Source of the DNA: PFJX01 sp037442845
Lineage (GTDB): Bacteria > Pseudomonadota > Gammaproteobacteria > Burkholderiales > Thiobacillaceae
DNA: 64,000 bases
Direction of reading: 5' to 3'
Assembly: GCA_037442845.1 (NCBI GenBank)
Contig: JBBIPL010000002.1
Coordinates: forward strand, 1 to 64,000
This document shows, piece after piece, positions 17,056 to 25,571 of the stretch. Each line of letters begins with the position of its first letter. Position 1 is the first letter of the stretch. The notes under the pieces were generated by a model, which was given only the letters and a program-made list of their open reading frames with translations, was not told where the DNA came from and searched no databases. A program made the position numbers and the translations under genes.

Positions 17056-17895
17056 ATGAACGCCGACAGTAGTCCGCGACCGAGTCTGATCGAACGTCTC
17101 ACCGCCTGGCTCTCGCGCGAGCCCGACAACCGCGAGGAGTTGCTCGAACTCCTCCACGCCGCCTACGCCAACAACCTGCTGGATGCCGACGCCCTGTCCA
17201 TGATCGAGGGGGTCATGCAGGTGTCCGAGATGCAGGCGCGCGAAATCATGATTCCCCGCGCCCAGATGGACGTGGTCGACATCAACGATCCGCCCGAGAA
17301 GTTGCTGCCCTACGTCATCGAAACCGCACACTCGCGCTTTCCCGCCGTAGATGGTGAGCGCGACCACGTGGTCGGCATCCTGCTGGCCAAGGATCTGCTG
17401 CGGTTTTGTAACGGCGAGGAGGTCAACCTGCGCGAGCAGTTGCGGCCGGCGGTGTTCATTCCCGAATGCAAGCGGCTGAACGTGCTGTTGCGCGATTTCC
17501 GCGCCTCGCGCAACCACATTGCCATCGTCGTCGATGAATACGGCAGCGTCGCCGGTCTGGTCACCATCGAGGACGTGCTCGAGCAGATCGTCGGCGACAT
17601 CGAGGACGAGTACGACTTTGATGAGACCGAGGACAACATTCTGGCCGAGGCCGAGGGCGTGTTCCGCGTCAAGGCGCAGACGCAGATCGCTGATTTCAAC
17701 CAGGTCCTGGGCGCGAGCTTCGCCGATGACGAGTTCGACACCGTCGGCGGCCTGGTCGCCAATGCCTTCGGGCGCCTGCCCAAGCGCGGCGAAAGCGTGG
17801 AGATTGGCGACTTCCGCTTCCTGGTGTTGCGCGCCGACAGCCGGCGACTGCACACCCTGAGCGTGAGCCGTCTGCCGCAGGCCAGCCTGTTGTGA
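17056..17895 (+). CDS. corC: CorC/HlyC family CBS-domain protein
   Basis: A 279-residue cytosolic CorC protein. It has an N-terminal acidic helix, two CBS domains (about residues 65-185, with MIPRAQMDVV and VDEYGSVAGLVTIEDVLEQI) and a C-terminal CorC_HlyC domain (QIADFNQVLG...DTVGGLV). The family is linked to magnesium/cobalt efflux and sits in the miaB-phoH-ybeY operon. Unlike E. coli, no lnt follows; a small membrane ORF takes that place. Confidence 0.93.
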   Translation: MNADSSPRPSLIERLTAWLSREPDNREELLELLHAAYANNLLDADALSMIEGVMQVSEMQAREIMIPRAQMDVVDINDPPEKLLPYVIETAHSRFPAVDGERDHVVGILLAKDLLRFCNGEEVNLREQLRPAVFIPECKRLNVLLRDFRASRNHIAIVVDEYGSVAGLVTIEDVLEQIVGDIEDEYDFDETEDNILAEAEGVFRVKAQTQIADFNQVLGASFADDEFDTVGGLVANAFGRLPKRGESVEIGDFRFLVLRADSRRLHTLSVSRLPQASLL

Positions 17896-18119
17896 TGGCC
17901 CTGGACCGACGCTGGAAACCGCTCCTGCTGTTTCTCCTCCTGCTGGTCTTGTTTCCCGCCATCGGCCGCGTCGCCGCCTGGCTGCGGGGCGAAGTCATGG
18001 CGTTTTGGGACTGGCTGGGGGTGCTCGCATTCCCATTGCTGGCCTGGTTGTGGCTCAGGCATTTCTCCATCCTGGGTTGCCGGGAAAGCTGCCTGCCGCC
18101 TGATCGGGAAGGAAAGTGA
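17892..18119 (+). CDS. Small two-TM membrane protein
   Basis: A 75-residue protein with two hydrophobic stretches (WKPLLLFLLLLVLFPAIG and WLGVLAFPLLAWLWLRHFSI), no known domain, and a Cys/charged tail. Its GTG overlaps the corC stop (GTGA), or the next codon ATG overlaps as TGATG. This fits translational coupling. It occupies the slot where lnt is found in many relatives, but is far too short to be Lnt; no homology is claimed. Confidence 0.6.
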   Translation: MMALDRRWKPLLLFLLLLVLFPAIGRVAAWLRGEVMAFWDWLGVLAFPLLAWLWLRHFSILGCRESCLPPDREGK

Positions 18120-18223
18120 ATGCTCACCTTGCCAGACCGCGCGCAGGCCGCTAACTTAGCGCCCACTTGTTTTCGCCGGAGGCCTCCCCATCTGCCTGCG
18201 GCTGCCATCTTCCTGGATTGACC

Positions 18224-19249
18224 ATGACCGCCTGGACCGATTTCCTCGCCTCTCGGGGCGCCCGTTTCGAACACGGCGGGGTTGCCGACTTCGGCGATCC
18301 CAAGGCTGAACTCGCCGCCGCCGCCAGCGGTGATGTGCTGGCCGATCTGTCGCATTTCGGCTTGATCGGTTTTTCCGGCGAGGACGCCGAGACCTTCCTG
18401 CACGGCCAGATCACCAACGATCTGCGCGCCCTGTCCGACGGCAAGGCGATATTCGCCGGCTACCTTTCCGCGAAAGGCCGCATGCTGGCCAATTTCCTGG
18501 TCATGCGGCGGGCCGGCGAACTGCTGGTGATGCTGCCCGAATCCCTGCGCGAGGGCATCCAGAAACGCCTGTCCATGTTCATCCTGCGCAGCAAGGTGAA
18601 GGCGCGCGATGCGGGCGGGGAATGGGTGCGCCTGGGGCTGAACGGTCCCGCGTCCGGCGCACTGGTGGCGGAGGTCCTCGGCCGTGCCGCGCCCGTCGGC
18701 ATCATGAGCATGGCCCAGTCCGAAACCGCTTTCGCGCTGTGCCTGGGCGATGCGCGTTATGACCTGTTCGTCGCCCCGCATCGGGCCGCCGCCGTCTGGG
18801 AGCAACTCGCCGCCCGCGCCCGGCCCGTGGGCGCCCCGGCATGGGACTGGCTGATGGTGCGGGCCGGTGTGCCGGTGGTGTTGCCGCCTACCCAGGACCA
18901 CTTCGTACCGCAGATGGCCAACATGGAAATCCTCGGCGGCATCAGCTTCAACAAGGGCTGCTACCCCGGCCAGGAAATCGTCGCCCGCAGCCAGTACCTG
19001 GGCAAGGTCAAGCGCCGCCTGTATCTGGCGCATCTGGATGCCGAGGCGCGGCCCGGCGACGAACTGTTCGCGCCCGAGCCCGCCGACCAGGCCGCCGGCC
19101 TCATCGCCAACGCCGCCCCCGCTCCCGGCGGCGGCTGGGATGTGCTGGCGGTGGCCCTGAGCCCCAGCGTGGAAGCTGGCGATATCCGCCTGAAGAGCCG
19201 GGATGGCGCCCGCCTCAGCTTCGCACCTCTGCCTTATCCCGTTGCCTGA
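18224..19249 (+). CDS. ygfZ: Folate-binding protein YgfZ (GcvT-like)
   Basis: YgfZ uses tetrahydrofolate to help maintain or repair iron-sulfur enzymes such as MiaB. The 341-residue product has the diagnostic motif KGCYPGQEIVARSQYLGKVK near residue 245 and a GcvT-like N-terminal domain. The ATG at 18224 gives the normal start. It precedes DUF4936 and slmA as in other betaproteobacteria. Confidence 0.93.
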   Translation: MTAWTDFLASRGARFEHGGVADFGDPKAELAAAASGDVLADLSHFGLIGFSGEDAETFLHGQITNDLRALSDGKAIFAGYLSAKGRMLANFLVMRRAGELLVMLPESLREGIQKRLSMFILRSKVKARDAGGEWVRLGLNGPASGALVAEVLGRAAPVGIMSMAQSETAFALCLGDARYDLFVAPHRAAAVWEQLAARARPVGAPAWDWLMVRAGVPVVLPPTQDHFVPQMANMEILGGISFNKGCYPGQEIVARSQYLGKVKRRLYLAHLDAEARPGDELFAPEPADQAAGLIANAAPAPGGGWDVLAVALSPSVEAGDIRLKSRDGARLSFAPLPYPVA

Positions 19250-19556
19250 GCGCCGCGACTATTACGTCTGGTACCGGGTCGCCAGAACCGACCGGGACAC
19301 GGAAACCGCCGTGCGCGGCATGATGGCGCGTTTGGCCTGCCGCTCCGGCATCACCGGCGTCCTCAGCAGGAAGGCGGACGAGCCGCGCCTGTGGATGGAG
19401 GTCTATGCGGGCGTCACCGACGCCGCGGCCTTCGAGCGGCGGCTTGCCCAGGTTGTCGACGAATTCGACGTGGAAATGTTTCTCGACGGTCCGCGCCGTA
19501 CCGAGTGCTTCCTCGCCGATGCGCCCGTTCTCGCCGCTTGCGCGGCCGCATCCTGA
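19242..19556 (+). CDS. DUF4936 family protein
   Basis: A small protein of about 104 residues with the DUF4936 core RDYYVWYRV near the N-terminus, an alpha-beta ferredoxin-like pattern and a short tail. It commonly follows ygfZ in betaproteobacteria, and its function is unknown. The start is uncertain: TTG at 19242 overlaps the ygfZ end by 8 bp, while an in-frame ATG at 19203 would lie 47 bp inside ygfZ. Confidence 0.75.
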   Translation: MPERRDYYVWYRVARTDRDTETAVRGMMARLACRSGITGVLSRKADEPRLWMEVYAGVTDAAAFERRLAQVVDEFDVEMFLDGPRRTECFLADAPVLAACAAAS

Positions 19557-19563
19557 ACTGCCC

Positions 19564-20154
19564 ATGCGCAAACCCGGCGAACGCAAAATCCAGATCCTGC
19601 AAACTTTGGCGGGCATGCTGGAGACGCCGCAGGCGGAAAAGATCACCACGGCGGCGCTCGCCGCCCGCGTCGAGGTCTCGGAAGCGGCGCTCTACCGCCA
19701 CTTCGCCAGCAAGGCGCAGATGTACGAGGGCCTCATCGAGTTCATCGAACAGACCCTGTTCGGGCTCATCAACCGCATCCTCGCCGAGGAGCCGCGCGGC
19801 CTCGTGCAGGCGCAGGCCATGCTCCAACTCCTACTCGGCTTCGCCGAGAAGAACCGCGGCATGACGCGCGTGCTCATCGGCGAGGCGCTGGTGAACGAGC
19901 ACGAACGCCTGCAGGCGCGCGTCAACCAGTTGCTGGAACGGGTGGAAGCCAGTCTCAAGCAATCGCTGCGCATCGCCGCCAGCCAGGGCGAGGTCGCCTC
20001 CGCGCTGGAGCCGGCGGCGGCCGCGAATCTCCTGCTGTGCTGGGTGCTGGGGCGCTGGCAGCTGTTCGTGAAAAGCGGTTTCCGGCAACCGCCGATGCAG
20101 CGCTGGGACAGCCAATGGGCGCTGTTGCGGCAGGGGCTGAGCGCGGCCGCCTGA
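19564..20154 (+). CDS. slmA: Nucleoid occlusion factor SlmA (TetR family)
   Basis: TetR-fold DNA-binding protein that blocks FtsZ assembly over the nucleoid. The product is 196 residues. The HTH reads KITTAALAARVEVSEAALYRHFASKAQM, quoted in two parts by position (residues 22-48). The N-terminus MRKPGERK and C-terminal QRWDSQWALL fit SlmA rather than a metabolic TetR regulator. The ATG at 19564 lies 7 bp after the DUF4936 stop. Confidence 0.9.
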   Translation: MRKPGERKIQILQTLAGMLETPQAEKITTAALAARVEVSEAALYRHFASKAQMYEGLIEFIEQTLFGLINRILAEEPRGLVQAQAMLQLLLGFAEKNRGMTRVLIGEALVNEHERLQARVNQLLERVEASLKQSLRIAASQGEVASALEPAAAANLLLCWVLGRWQLFVKSGFRQPPMQRWDSQWALLRQGLSAAA

Positions 20155-20174
20155 CCCGGATTAGCTGTGCCCCC

Positions 20175-20197
20175 GGCTCGGGAAAACCACCCGAGCC
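20175..20197. terminator. Hairpin between convergent slmA and minus-strand genes
   Basis: GGCTCGGG and CCCGAGCC pair perfectly around a 7-base A-rich loop. It lies between two converging transcription units. There is no T run, so it would be a weak or Rho-assisted terminator in either direction. Confidence 0.5.
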
Positions 20198-20255
20198 GCC
20201 CCCCGTGGGGACCAAGCCGTTCTTGGGGCGGCCCGGCGAACGACTTGAGAACCGC

Positions 20256-20651
20256 CTACTTGTACTGCCGCCATTCGGCGGGGGTTTCGTCGTGATCGCC
20301 GTGCGGATGCTTGTTCCATGCCTCCATGTGGGCCTGGTAATTCTTCGTGCGATGCTCGGGCTTCACCATGTTTTCGCGCTGCACCCGCTCGCTGTAGTAA
20401 GCCAGGGAACGCCGGATGCGGATGAGCAGGGTGGATTCCAGATGGAAGCCCTGGTCGGAAAGAGCGGTCTCGATGTCCTGCAGGGTGTACTCGGCCACGC
20501 AATATTCGAGCAGCAGCGTGCGCGCGCCGGCGCGGTGGGCGGCGAGCCCGGGCAGTCCGCTGAGCAGGGCCAGGGCGCGCTCCACCTGGCCGGGCGGCGT
20601 GGGATGGAAGACGATCTCGCGGCGCTTCTGGATGTCGCAGGGAGACGTCAT
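20256..20651 (-). CDS. Conserved hypothetical protein after ctpA
   Basis: A 131-residue soluble protein, not recognised. The first ~75 residues have an alternating beta-alpha pattern like a small ferredoxin-like (metal-binding-domain-shaped) fold but without a CxxC motif; the last third is basic and His-rich (MEAWNKHPHGDHDE). It starts 11 bp after the ctpA stop, so it should be the last gene of the gpmI-envC-ctpA operon. Confidence 0.65.
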   Translation of the reverse strand: MTSPCDIQKRREIVFHPTPPGQVERALALLSGLPGLAAHRAGARTLLLEYCVAEYTLQDIETALSDQGFHLESTLLIRIRRSLAYYSERVQRENMVKPEHRTKNYQAHMEAWNKHPHGDHDETPAEWRQYK

Positions 20652-20662
20652 GCCATCCCTCT

Positions 20663-22063
20663 CTAGTCCTTGCCCACTTTCAGCAAGGATAGTCCCTTCA
20701 GCAGGATGAGGGCCTGGTTGAACTGGTAGTCGTGCTTGCTCACCACCTCTCCCGGTTCCGGACGCGCGCCGCCATCCTTTTTCACACCAAGCTTGTCGGC
20801 CTTGTCTTCGGCGGGTTCGGCTGACGGCGTGTCGCCCTGGCCGTTGGACAGATGCTTGTCCAGATCGGCCTCGCGCACCTCCAGCTTGGCGCCGTCGGTG
20901 GGGGAGATGGTGGCTTCTTCCACGACGATGTCGGGAACGATGCCCTTGGCCTGGATGCTGCGGCCGTTCGGGGTGTAATAGCGCGCCGTGGTGAGCTTGA
21001 CGGCGGTGCCGTTGTTGAGCGGCAGGATGGTCTGCACGGAGCCCTTGCCGAAGGTCTGCGTGCCCACCACCAGGGCGCGCCGGTGGTCCTGCAGGGCGCC
21101 GGCGACGATTTCCGAGGCGGAGGCGGAGCCGCCGTTGACCAGCACCACCACGGGCACGGTCTTGACCCAGGCCGGCAGGCTCTTGAGGTAATCGCTCTCG
21201 GTGGGGCGCAGGTAGTTCTCGCGGTTGTTGGTGAGGCGCATTTTTGCGTCCTCGGCGCGGCCGTCGGTGTAGACCACCAGTTCACCCGGCTTGAGGAAGG
21301 CGCCGGCCACTCCCACGGCGGCATTCAGCAGGCCGCCCGGGTCGTTGCGCAGGTCGAGCACCAGACCCTTGAGGGCGGCGCCCTTGTTTTGTCCCTGCAA
21401 CTCCTTCAGCGCCGAGACCAGGTTCTCGCCGGTATGCTCCTGGAACTGGGAGATGCGCACATAGCCGAAATCGGGTTCCACCAGCTTGTGCCGCACGCTC
21501 TTGATCTTGATGATCGCGCGCGTCAGGGTGATGGTCAGGGGCTTGGCCTCGCCCTTGCGCACCACGGTCAGCGTGATGTCGGTGCCGGGCTTGCCGCGCA
21601 TCTTCTTGACCGCGTCGCCCAGGGTCAGGCCCTTCACCGGCGTATCGTCGAGCTTGATGACGAGGTCGCCGCTCTTGATGCCGGCGCGGAAAGCGGGCGT
21701 GTCGTCGATGGGCGCCACCACCTTGACGAAGCCGTCCTCCATGCTGACTTCGATGCCCAGTCCGCCGAACTCGCCCTGGGTACCGACCTGGAGTTCCTTG
21801 AAGGCCTCGCTGTCCAGGTAGGCGGAATGGGGGTCCAGACCCGAGAGCATGCCGTTGATGGCCTCGGTGATGAGCTTCTTGTCCTCCACCGGCTCGACAT
21901 AGTCGCTCTTGATCTTGCCGAAGATCTCGCTGAAGGCGCGCAGATCCTCGATGGGCAGCGGCTGCGGTTCGCGGTTGGCGACCGCCGAATAGTTCAGGGT
22001 CAGCCCGGCGCCCAGCAGGATGCCGACAGCGACCAGTCCGATTTGTTTGAATTTGCTTGTCAT
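20663..22063 (-). CDS. ctpA: C-terminal processing protease, S41 family
   Basis: Periplasmic serine protease (CtpA/Prc family) that trims or degrades envelope proteins, including murein hydrolases. The 466-residue product has an N-terminal signal anchor (KQIGLVAVGILLGAGLTL), a PDZ domain (GLGIEVSMEDGFVKVVAPID near residue 95) and the catalytic Ser/Lys domain (LVNGGSASASEIVAGALQDH, then VGTQTFGKGSVQTILPL). I start at the ATG at 22063. It is paired with envC, as often seen, which suggests control of septal peptidoglycan hydrolysis. Confidence 0.94.
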   Translation of the reverse strand: MTSKFKQIGLVAVGILLGAGLTLNYSAVANREPQPLPIEDLRAFSEIFGKIKSDYVEPVEDKKLITEAINGMLSGLDPHSAYLDSEAFKELQVGTQGEFGGLGIEVSMEDGFVKVVAPIDDTPAFRAGIKSGDLVIKLDDTPVKGLTLGDAVKKMRGKPGTDITLTVVRKGEAKPLTITLTRAIIKIKSVRHKLVEPDFGYVRISQFQEHTGENLVSALKELQGQNKGAALKGLVLDLRNDPGGLLNAAVGVAGAFLKPGELVVYTDGRAEDAKMRLTNNRENYLRPTESDYLKSLPAWVKTVPVVVLVNGGSASASEIVAGALQDHRRALVVGTQTFGKGSVQTILPLNNGTAVKLTTARYYTPNGRSIQAKGIVPDIVVEEATISPTDGAKLEVREADLDKHLSNGQGDTPSAEPAEDKADKLGVKKDGGARPEPGEVVSKHDYQFNQALILLKGLSLLKVGKD

Positions 22064-22095
22064 ACCGCCTCTAGATGCCGCGGATCGCTCCGAGT

Positions 22096-23265
22096 TCAAC
22101 GGACCCAGGTGAGAGGGTCGAAAGGTTTGCCCTGGTGGCGCAGTTCGAAATAGAGGCCGGGTTCATCCTGACCCCCCGTGGCGCCCACCGCGGCCACCAC
22201 GTCGCCCGCGCGCACGGACTCGCCCGGCAGTTTATACAAGCTTTCATTATTACTGTATAGGCTGAGGTAGCCGGCGCCATGATCGACGATGAGCAGGTTG
22301 CCGAAGCCGCGCAGCCAGTCGGCGAAGGCGACCTGGCCGCTGCCCACGGCGCGCACCTCCTGGCCCTGGCGCGCGCGGATGAATAGGCCTTTCCAGGCGG
22401 GGCCGCCGCCCTCGCGGCCCTGCCCGAACTTGTGGCGGATTTCCCCGGCCACAGGCAAGGCCAGCCTGCCGCGCAGGCGCGCGAAATCCAGGCCGGCGAG
22501 GCTCGCATCCGCCACGCGTTCCACCTTCTGGCCGGGCTTGGCGGCGGCTGGGCGGGCGGGCGTGATTTTCGCCAGCCGGGCGATGAGGGTGGCCAGGCGT
22601 TTTTCGTCGCGCGCCAGAGTGTCGATTTCCCTGCGCTGCTTGCGAATCTGCTCGGAGAGTTGGTAGAGCACCTGCTGGCGCTCGCCCTTCTCCGCCTCGA
22701 GGGTCTTGCGTTGCGCCACCTTGTCCCGCTGCACCCGTGTCAGGTCGTCGTTCTGCTGCCGGGTTTTCTCGTGCAGGCCACGCAAGCGGGCCAGGGACTC
22801 GCGATGCGCGCGGATGAGATCCGCCCGGGCGCGGCCGATGTAGCCGTAATACTCGAGATTACGCGCCACCTCGGACGGGTTCTGGCCGTTCAGCAGGAGT
22901 TTCATGGCATCGCCGCCGCCTTGCATGTAGCGTTCGCGCAGGAGTTCGGCGAGGCGTTTCTGCTGCTCGGCGATCTCTCGCTGGGTCGCGCGGGTGTCCT
23001 CGTTGAGTTGCCGCAAATCGCGGGAAAGCCGGCGTTTGCGCAGTTCCAGATCACGCAGGCCGCGGTTTATGTCGGAGATGCGCCGTTCTGATTTCTTCAG
23101 CGCGTCGGAGACCTCGGAACGGTCCTCGCGGGCTTGCTCCATTTCTTTCTGCAGGGCCTGGATGCGGCCGCGCAGTTCCTTCAGCTCCTGCTGTTTGCCG
23201 CTGTCAGGGGAGGCCGCCGCCGCCGAAGCGAACAGGGCCAGCAGCGAAACCAGCAGCGCGCGCAC
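22096..23265 (-). CDS. envC: Murein hydrolase activator EnvC (M23 domain)
   Basis: Periplasmic coiled-coil protein that activates AmiA/AmiB amidases at the septum. The 389-residue product has a signal peptide (LLVSLLALFASAAAA), a long coiled coil (about residues 25-240, rich in Glu/Arg/Gln) and a C-terminal LytM/M23 domain. The LytM zinc ligands look degenerate: DWLRGFGNLLIVDHGAGY keeps one His, and YFELRHQGKPFDPLTW keeps another, typical of activators. Start is GTG. Confidence 0.93.
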   Translation of the reverse strand: MRALLVSLLALFASAAAASPDSGKQQELKELRGRIQALQKEMEQAREDRSEVSDALKKSERRISDINRGLRDLELRKRRLSRDLRQLNEDTRATQREIAEQQKRLAELLRERYMQGGGDAMKLLLNGQNPSEVARNLEYYGYIGRARADLIRAHRESLARLRGLHEKTRQQNDDLTRVQRDKVAQRKTLEAEKGERQQVLYQLSEQIRKQRREIDTLARDEKRLATLIARLAKITPARPAAAKPGQKVERVADASLAGLDFARLRGRLALPVAGEIRHKFGQGREGGGPAWKGLFIRARQGQEVRAVGSGQVAFADWLRGFGNLLIVDHGAGYLSLYSNNESLYKLPGESVRAGDVVAAVGATGGQDEPGLYFELRHQGKPFDPLTWVR

Positions 23266-23282
23266 GGGGACGGCCGGATCGG

Positions 23283-24845
23283 TCAGTCCGGCGAATGCCT
23301 GAAGCGGATGAGCGGGCGGCCGCTCATTTCCGGCGGCTGCGGCAGGCCCATCATCCTCAGCAGGGTGGGGGCGATGTCTTCCAGGGCGCCGCTGTCCAGC
23401 ATGTCGGCGGCGCGGCCGATGTAGACGAAGGGCACCAGATTGGTGGTGTGCGCCGTGTGGGGCTGCTTGGTGAGCGGATCCAGCATGGTTTCCGCATTGC
23501 CATGGTCGGCGGTGATCAGCACTTCCCCGCCCGTCGACTGCATGGCCTCGACCGCCCGGCCGATGCAGACGTCCACCGCTTCCACCGCCTGGATGGCGGC
23601 CTCCAGGATGCCGGTGTGGCCGACCATGTCGGTATTGGCGAAGTTGCAGATGATGGCGTCGTATTTACGGCTGAGTATGGCCTCGACCAGCTTGTCGGTG
23701 ACTTCGAAGGCGCTCATTTCCGGCTTCAGGTCATAGGTGGCGACCGGCGGCGATTTCACCATGATGCGGTCTTCGCCCGTATAGACGGTTTCCTCGCCGC
23801 CGTTGAAGAAATAGGTGACGTGCGGATATTTCTCGGTTTCGGCGATGCGCAACTGGCGCAGGCCGAGGTTGGCGATGTATTCGCCGAAGCCGTTGCGCAC
23901 CCGGTCCGGCGGGAAGGCCACCGGCAGGTCGAATTCCTCGCTGAAGCTGGTGAGCGTGCAGTAGCGACAGAGTCGCGGCACATATTCCCGCTCGAACTCG
24001 GCGAAATCCGGTGCCGTGAAGGCCCGCGTCAGCTGGCGCGCGCGGTCGGAACGGAAGTTCATGAACACCACGGCGTCGCCGTCGCGCATGCGCGGAGGCG
24101 CCTCGCCGGCCGGTGTGATGACCGTGGGTTTGACGAATTCGTCGGTCTCACCGCGGGCATAGGCCATTTCCAGGCCCAGATTGGCGGAAGGCGCGCTGAA
24201 CTCGGCGCGGCCCAGAGTCAACAGATCGTAGGCGAGCTTGACCCGCGGCCAGCGGCGGTCGCGATCCATGGCGTAGTAGCGGCCGACGATGGAGGCGATG
24301 CGGCCCACGCCGAGGCCGTCGACCTTGTCCTGCAAACAACGCAGGTAGGCTTCCGCGCTTTTCGGCGGTGTATCCCGACCGTCCAGGAAGGCGTGCACGT
24401 ACACATTGCGCAGACCGGCCTGCGCCGCCATGCCGAGCATGGCGTGGATGTGGTTCTCATGGCTGTGCACGCCGCCGTCGGACAACAGGCCGAAGAGGTG
24501 CAGGGTGGAGTCGCGCCGCTTGACCTGATCGATGACGTCGAGCAGCGTCATGTTGCCGGCGAAATGGCCTTCCTGGATGGCGCGGTCGATGCGCGTGAAT
24601 TCCTGGTACACCACGCGACCCGCGCCGATGTTGAGGTGTCCCACCTCGGAGTTGCCCATTTGTCCGGCGGGCAGGCCGACCGCCGCTTCCGAGGCATGGA
24701 TCAGGGTATGCGGATAGGTGTTCCACAACCGGTCCCAGTTCGGCTTGCGGGCCAGGGCGATGGCGTTGTGGTGGTCGGCCTCGCGGCAGCCGAAGCCGTC
24801 TAGAATGAGGAGCAGAACGGGCTTGACGGCGGGATGATTTGGCAT
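23283..24845 (-). CDS. gpmI: 2,3-bisphosphoglycerate-independent phosphoglycerate mutase
   Basis: Manganese-dependent interconversion of 3- and 2-phosphoglycerate in glycolysis/gluconeogenesis. The 520-residue product has the alkaline-phosphatase-fold metal sites: LLILDGFGCRE at the N-terminus, the phosphoserine region MGNSEVGHLNIGAGR, HAFLDGRDTPP, and ITADHGNAETM near the C-terminus. It is the first gene of the gpmI-envC-ctpA operon and is divergent from the ArsR-type regulator. Confidence 0.96.
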   Translation of the reverse strand: MPNHPAVKPVLLLILDGFGCREADHHNAIALARKPNWDRLWNTYPHTLIHASEAAVGLPAGQMGNSEVGHLNIGAGRVVYQEFTRIDRAIQEGHFAGNMTLLDVIDQVKRRDSTLHLFGLLSDGGVHSHENHIHAMLGMAAQAGLRNVYVHAFLDGRDTPPKSAEAYLRCLQDKVDGLGVGRIASIVGRYYAMDRDRRWPRVKLAYDLLTLGRAEFSAPSANLGLEMAYARGETDEFVKPTVITPAGEAPPRMRDGDAVVFMNFRSDRARQLTRAFTAPDFAEFEREYVPRLCRYCTLTSFSEEFDLPVAFPPDRVRNGFGEYIANLGLRQLRIAETEKYPHVTYFFNGGEETVYTGEDRIMVKSPPVATYDLKPEMSAFEVTDKLVEAILSRKYDAIICNFANTDMVGHTGILEAAIQAVEAVDVCIGRAVEAMQSTGGEVLITADHGNAETMLDPLTKQPHTAHTTNLVPFVYIGRAADMLDSGALEDIAPTLLRMMGLPQPPEMSGRPLIRFRHSPD

Positions 24846-24890
24846 CGGTCTATTTTATCTTTATTCAGGACGTAAATTTCGCTCGGTATT

Positions 24891-24908
24891 TTAGTATATT
24901 TGAATACT
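24891..24908. promoter_or_regulatory. Operator-like site in front of the ArsR regulator
   Basis: The sequence is TTAG-N8-AATACT and contains the imperfect palindrome AGTAT-ATTTGA-ATACT. The same 18-bp pattern lies at 25514-25531 before the efflux operon. It is in a strikingly AT-rich patch 89 bp upstream of the regulator start. Autoregulation is inferred. Confidence 0.6.
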
Positions 24909-24996
24909 GTAGGGGTATACTCGCGCGAGCGGATCGTGACGCAAGGCGCCCGGCCGCCGGCCCTGGCACAACATTATTTGGCGGTACGGAGACAGC

Positions 24997-25311
24997 ATGA
25001 CCGAGTCCATTGAACTCATCGACAAGGACGAACACATCGAGCAGGCGTCGCGGGCCCTGAAGGCCATGTCGCACCCCCTGCGGCTGAAGATACTCTGCGT
25101 GCTCGGGGACAAGGAGGTGAGCGTGCAGGACATCGTCGAGAATGTCGGCACCTCCCAGAGCAACATCTCACAGCATCTCGCCATCCTGCGCGACAAGGGG
25201 GTGCTGCGTACGCGCAAGGACGCGAACCGTGTCTATTACCGCGTGGGCGATACCCGTACCCTGCAACTCATAGGCATGATGCGCGACGTTTTCTGCGCCT
25301 TTGCCAAATAA
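24997..25311 (+). CDS. ArsR-family regulator, BigR/SqrR-like
   Basis: A 104-residue winged-helix repressor. The recognition region is SVQDIVENVGTSQSNISQHL (residues 42-61) and the wing is RKDANRVYYRVGD. It lacks the alpha-3 CVC metal box of ArsR/SmtB. It has only two cysteines, Cys34 and Cys100, 66 residues apart, the same spacing as the persulfide-sensing pair of BigR and SqrR (from memory of those proteins). I infer that it senses reactive sulfur through a di/tetrasulfide bridge and controls itself and the downstream RND operon through the shared operators. A different thiol-reactive signal cannot be excluded. Confidence 0.85.
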   Translation: MTESIELIDKDEHIEQASRALKAMSHPLRLKILCVLGDKEVSVQDIVENVGTSQSNISQHLAILRDKGVLRTRKDANRVYYRVGDTRTLQLIGMMRDVFCAFAK

Positions 25312-25506
25312 GCCGCTGCTTTAACAGACATCAACTCCCGAGCGCCGGCGCACGCAAGGTGCGCCGGAGGCGCCCTGTCGGTATCCGATGACCGGCCGGA
25401 GAGGGTCTCCCCCCCTGCAGATGGCCTGCGCATGTTGCGGATTTTCCCCTGAAGCGAGGCTATACAATATCCAGTGGCACTTACCTTGCCATAAGTTAAT
25501 TTTATC

Positions 25507-25531
25507 TATAATATTAGCGTCCTCTAATACT
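25507..25531 (+). promoter_or_regulatory. Promoter -10 with overlapping operator for the RND operon
   Basis: A perfect TATAAT lies at 25507-25512. The palindrome TATTAG-N6-CTAATA at 25512-25529 touches it and includes TTAG-N8-AATACT (25514-25531), identical in its fixed bases to the site before the regulator. A TTGCCA lies upstream (25486-25491) with a short 15-bp spacer. A repressor here would block RNA polymerase. Confidence 0.65.
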
Positions 25532-25571
25532 TCGGTGCCCGCCCCTTGGGTCGGCATGCAAAAGGTGTGAT

